A DNA stretch of 64,000 nt, from positions 332,803 to 396,802 of the forward strand of contig CAADRB010000020.1 in assembly GCA_900708905.1 (NCBI GenBank), read 5' to 3'. Shown one piece after another: positions 63,397-64,000 of the stretch. The notes beneath the pieces were generated by a model, which searched no databases, had not been told where the DNA came from, and worked only from the letters and a program-made list of their open reading frames with translations. Position 1 is the first letter of the stretch. Each line of letters begins with the position of its first letter. Made by a program: the position numbers and the translations under genes. This stretch comes from Hymenolepis diminuta (Eukaryota; Platyhelminthes; Cestoda; Cyclophyllidea; Hymenolepididae).

Positions 63397-63692
63397 AAAG
63401 ATCAGTCGTAATGATTAAGTTTGGCTAAAAGAAGGTGGCAGAATTTCAATTTCTCATCTGGGAGGCTCCATGATGCTACTCCTTTACAAGAGACGACCTT
63501 TGGAAAAGCTATCGTAATTGGGATTGGGAGTTTACGCTGTTATTCCTGTCACGGAAACTTTATGATAACGCTTACTCTTGCATCATTAAATTCAGATCGG
63601 ATGGTTTGCATATACACCGCTAATTTTCTTCAGTGCCTCTAATTACTCTTGTCAATTGTCAACTGCGACCTCCCAATCTTGTCTCTTTCCAG

Positions 63693-63858
63693 ATACCAAA
63701 GAGGAGTAAGAGAGAAAAGGTGGAAAATGCAAGCAAAGAGAGGCGTGAAAATAAACGGGGTTGACCTCTTAGTTGTCATAGTTTGTCTAACTGCATGCAT
63801 CATCACCGTCATAGGATTCTCACAGTGTTTGACCAAGCGGCGGAATGTCAGCGCATGA
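63693..63858 (+). CDS. Possible last exon of an unidentified membrane protein
   Basis: A strong acceptor (cttgtctctttccag, ending at 63692) precedes a frame that reads basic residues (REKRWKMQAKRGVKIN), a hydrophobic helix (GVDLLVVIVCLTACIITVIG) and a short basic tail (KRRNVSA) before TGA at 63856-63858. This is the usual layout for the membrane anchor of a type I protein, but 55 codons without a family match is weak. A preceding open segment (63421-63642) may or may not belong to it. It could be chance. Confidence 0.22.
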
Positions 63859-64000
63859 CATACATTACTTCATATAATACCTGAACTTTCCAGTGATTTC
63901 AAATGTTATTTTAGGGAAATTAGTCTCTTAATAGAGGGAAATCAAGTGACTCAGTGCCTTATGTTACACATATCTAGGTGAATTAGATAGAGAAATGTCT
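63859..64000. other. Non-coding right edge
   Basis: Nothing recognisable; no AATAAA signal is seen after the possible exon. Confidence 0.4.

Noticed and set aside
63421..63642. Possible immunoglobulin-like or Ly6-like exon before the membrane-anchor frame
   Set aside because: One frame reads VWLKEGGRIS and another CYSCHG, but neither keeps the cysteine or tryptophan pattern of those folds.
1..64000. CRISPR arrays, operons, phage genes or bacterial RNA genes
   Set aside because: The splice sites, long introns and eukaryotic transposons show animal DNA; no spaced direct-repeat array or bacterial gene is present.

Overview
The window is AT-rich, intron-rich animal DNA. Two protein-coding genes are convincing, and the rest is intronic or intergenic sequence scattered with old transposon copies. 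The receptor type, the many mariner/Tc1-type elements and the composition suggest an invertebrate, most likely an arthropod. A parasitic copepod such as a sea louse would fit, but that is an inference and nothing here proves it.

Left part (1-9620, minus strand): two exons of an NMDA-type glutamate receptor subunit 1 gene (Nmdar1/GluN1). Exon 9307-9620 encodes the S1 half of the glycine-binding domain. Exon 2918-3382 encodes M1, the M2 pore loop and M3. They splice together in phase 0 across an intron of about 5.9 kb. The upstream (amino-terminal domain) and downstream (S2, M4, tail) exons were not found. In the next intron a decayed Ty3/gypsy retrotransposon lies on the same strand, with PBS/LTR edge, gag, CHCC knuckle and the start of protease; it runs off the left edge.

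Middle (10-36 kb): a decayed mariner with matching terminal inverted repeats (10977-12288), the 3' half of a Tc1-type element (22158-22623), and several copies of an unclassified interspersed repeat at about 13.1, 20.0, 33.7 and 34.2 kb. The rest is AT-rich non-coding DNA with no gene I could support.

36.2-38.6 kb, plus strand: an apparently intronless reading frame for a 740-residue type I membrane protein. It has a signal peptide, a cysteine-containing cap, 11 leucine-rich repeats, one transmembrane helix and a 206-residue cytoplasmic tail with a PPPY motif. Just upstream is a promoter-like block with three CCAAT boxes and a CACGTG E-box, plus two out-of-frame upstream ATGs.

Right part (38.6-64 kb): mostly non-coding DNA holding a nearly full-length Tc1-type pseudo-element (49401-50752), a mariner with almost perfect inverted repeats interrupted by an N gap (52625-53835), a fifth copy of the interspersed repeat at 55.6 kb, a tRNA-like segment at 63.3 kb, and a possible last exon with a membrane helix at 63.7 kb.

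The most notable signals are: (1) a 458-bp block identical base for base in two dead Tc1-type copies 28,129 bp apart, although both carry the same disabling lesions; (2) the unclassified repeat family with five recognisable copies; (3) an unusually long, asparagine-rich M1-M2 loop in the NMDA receptor exon; (4) the upstream-ATG arrangement of the LRR gene. I found no CRISPR array, bacterial operon or wholly new gene system.
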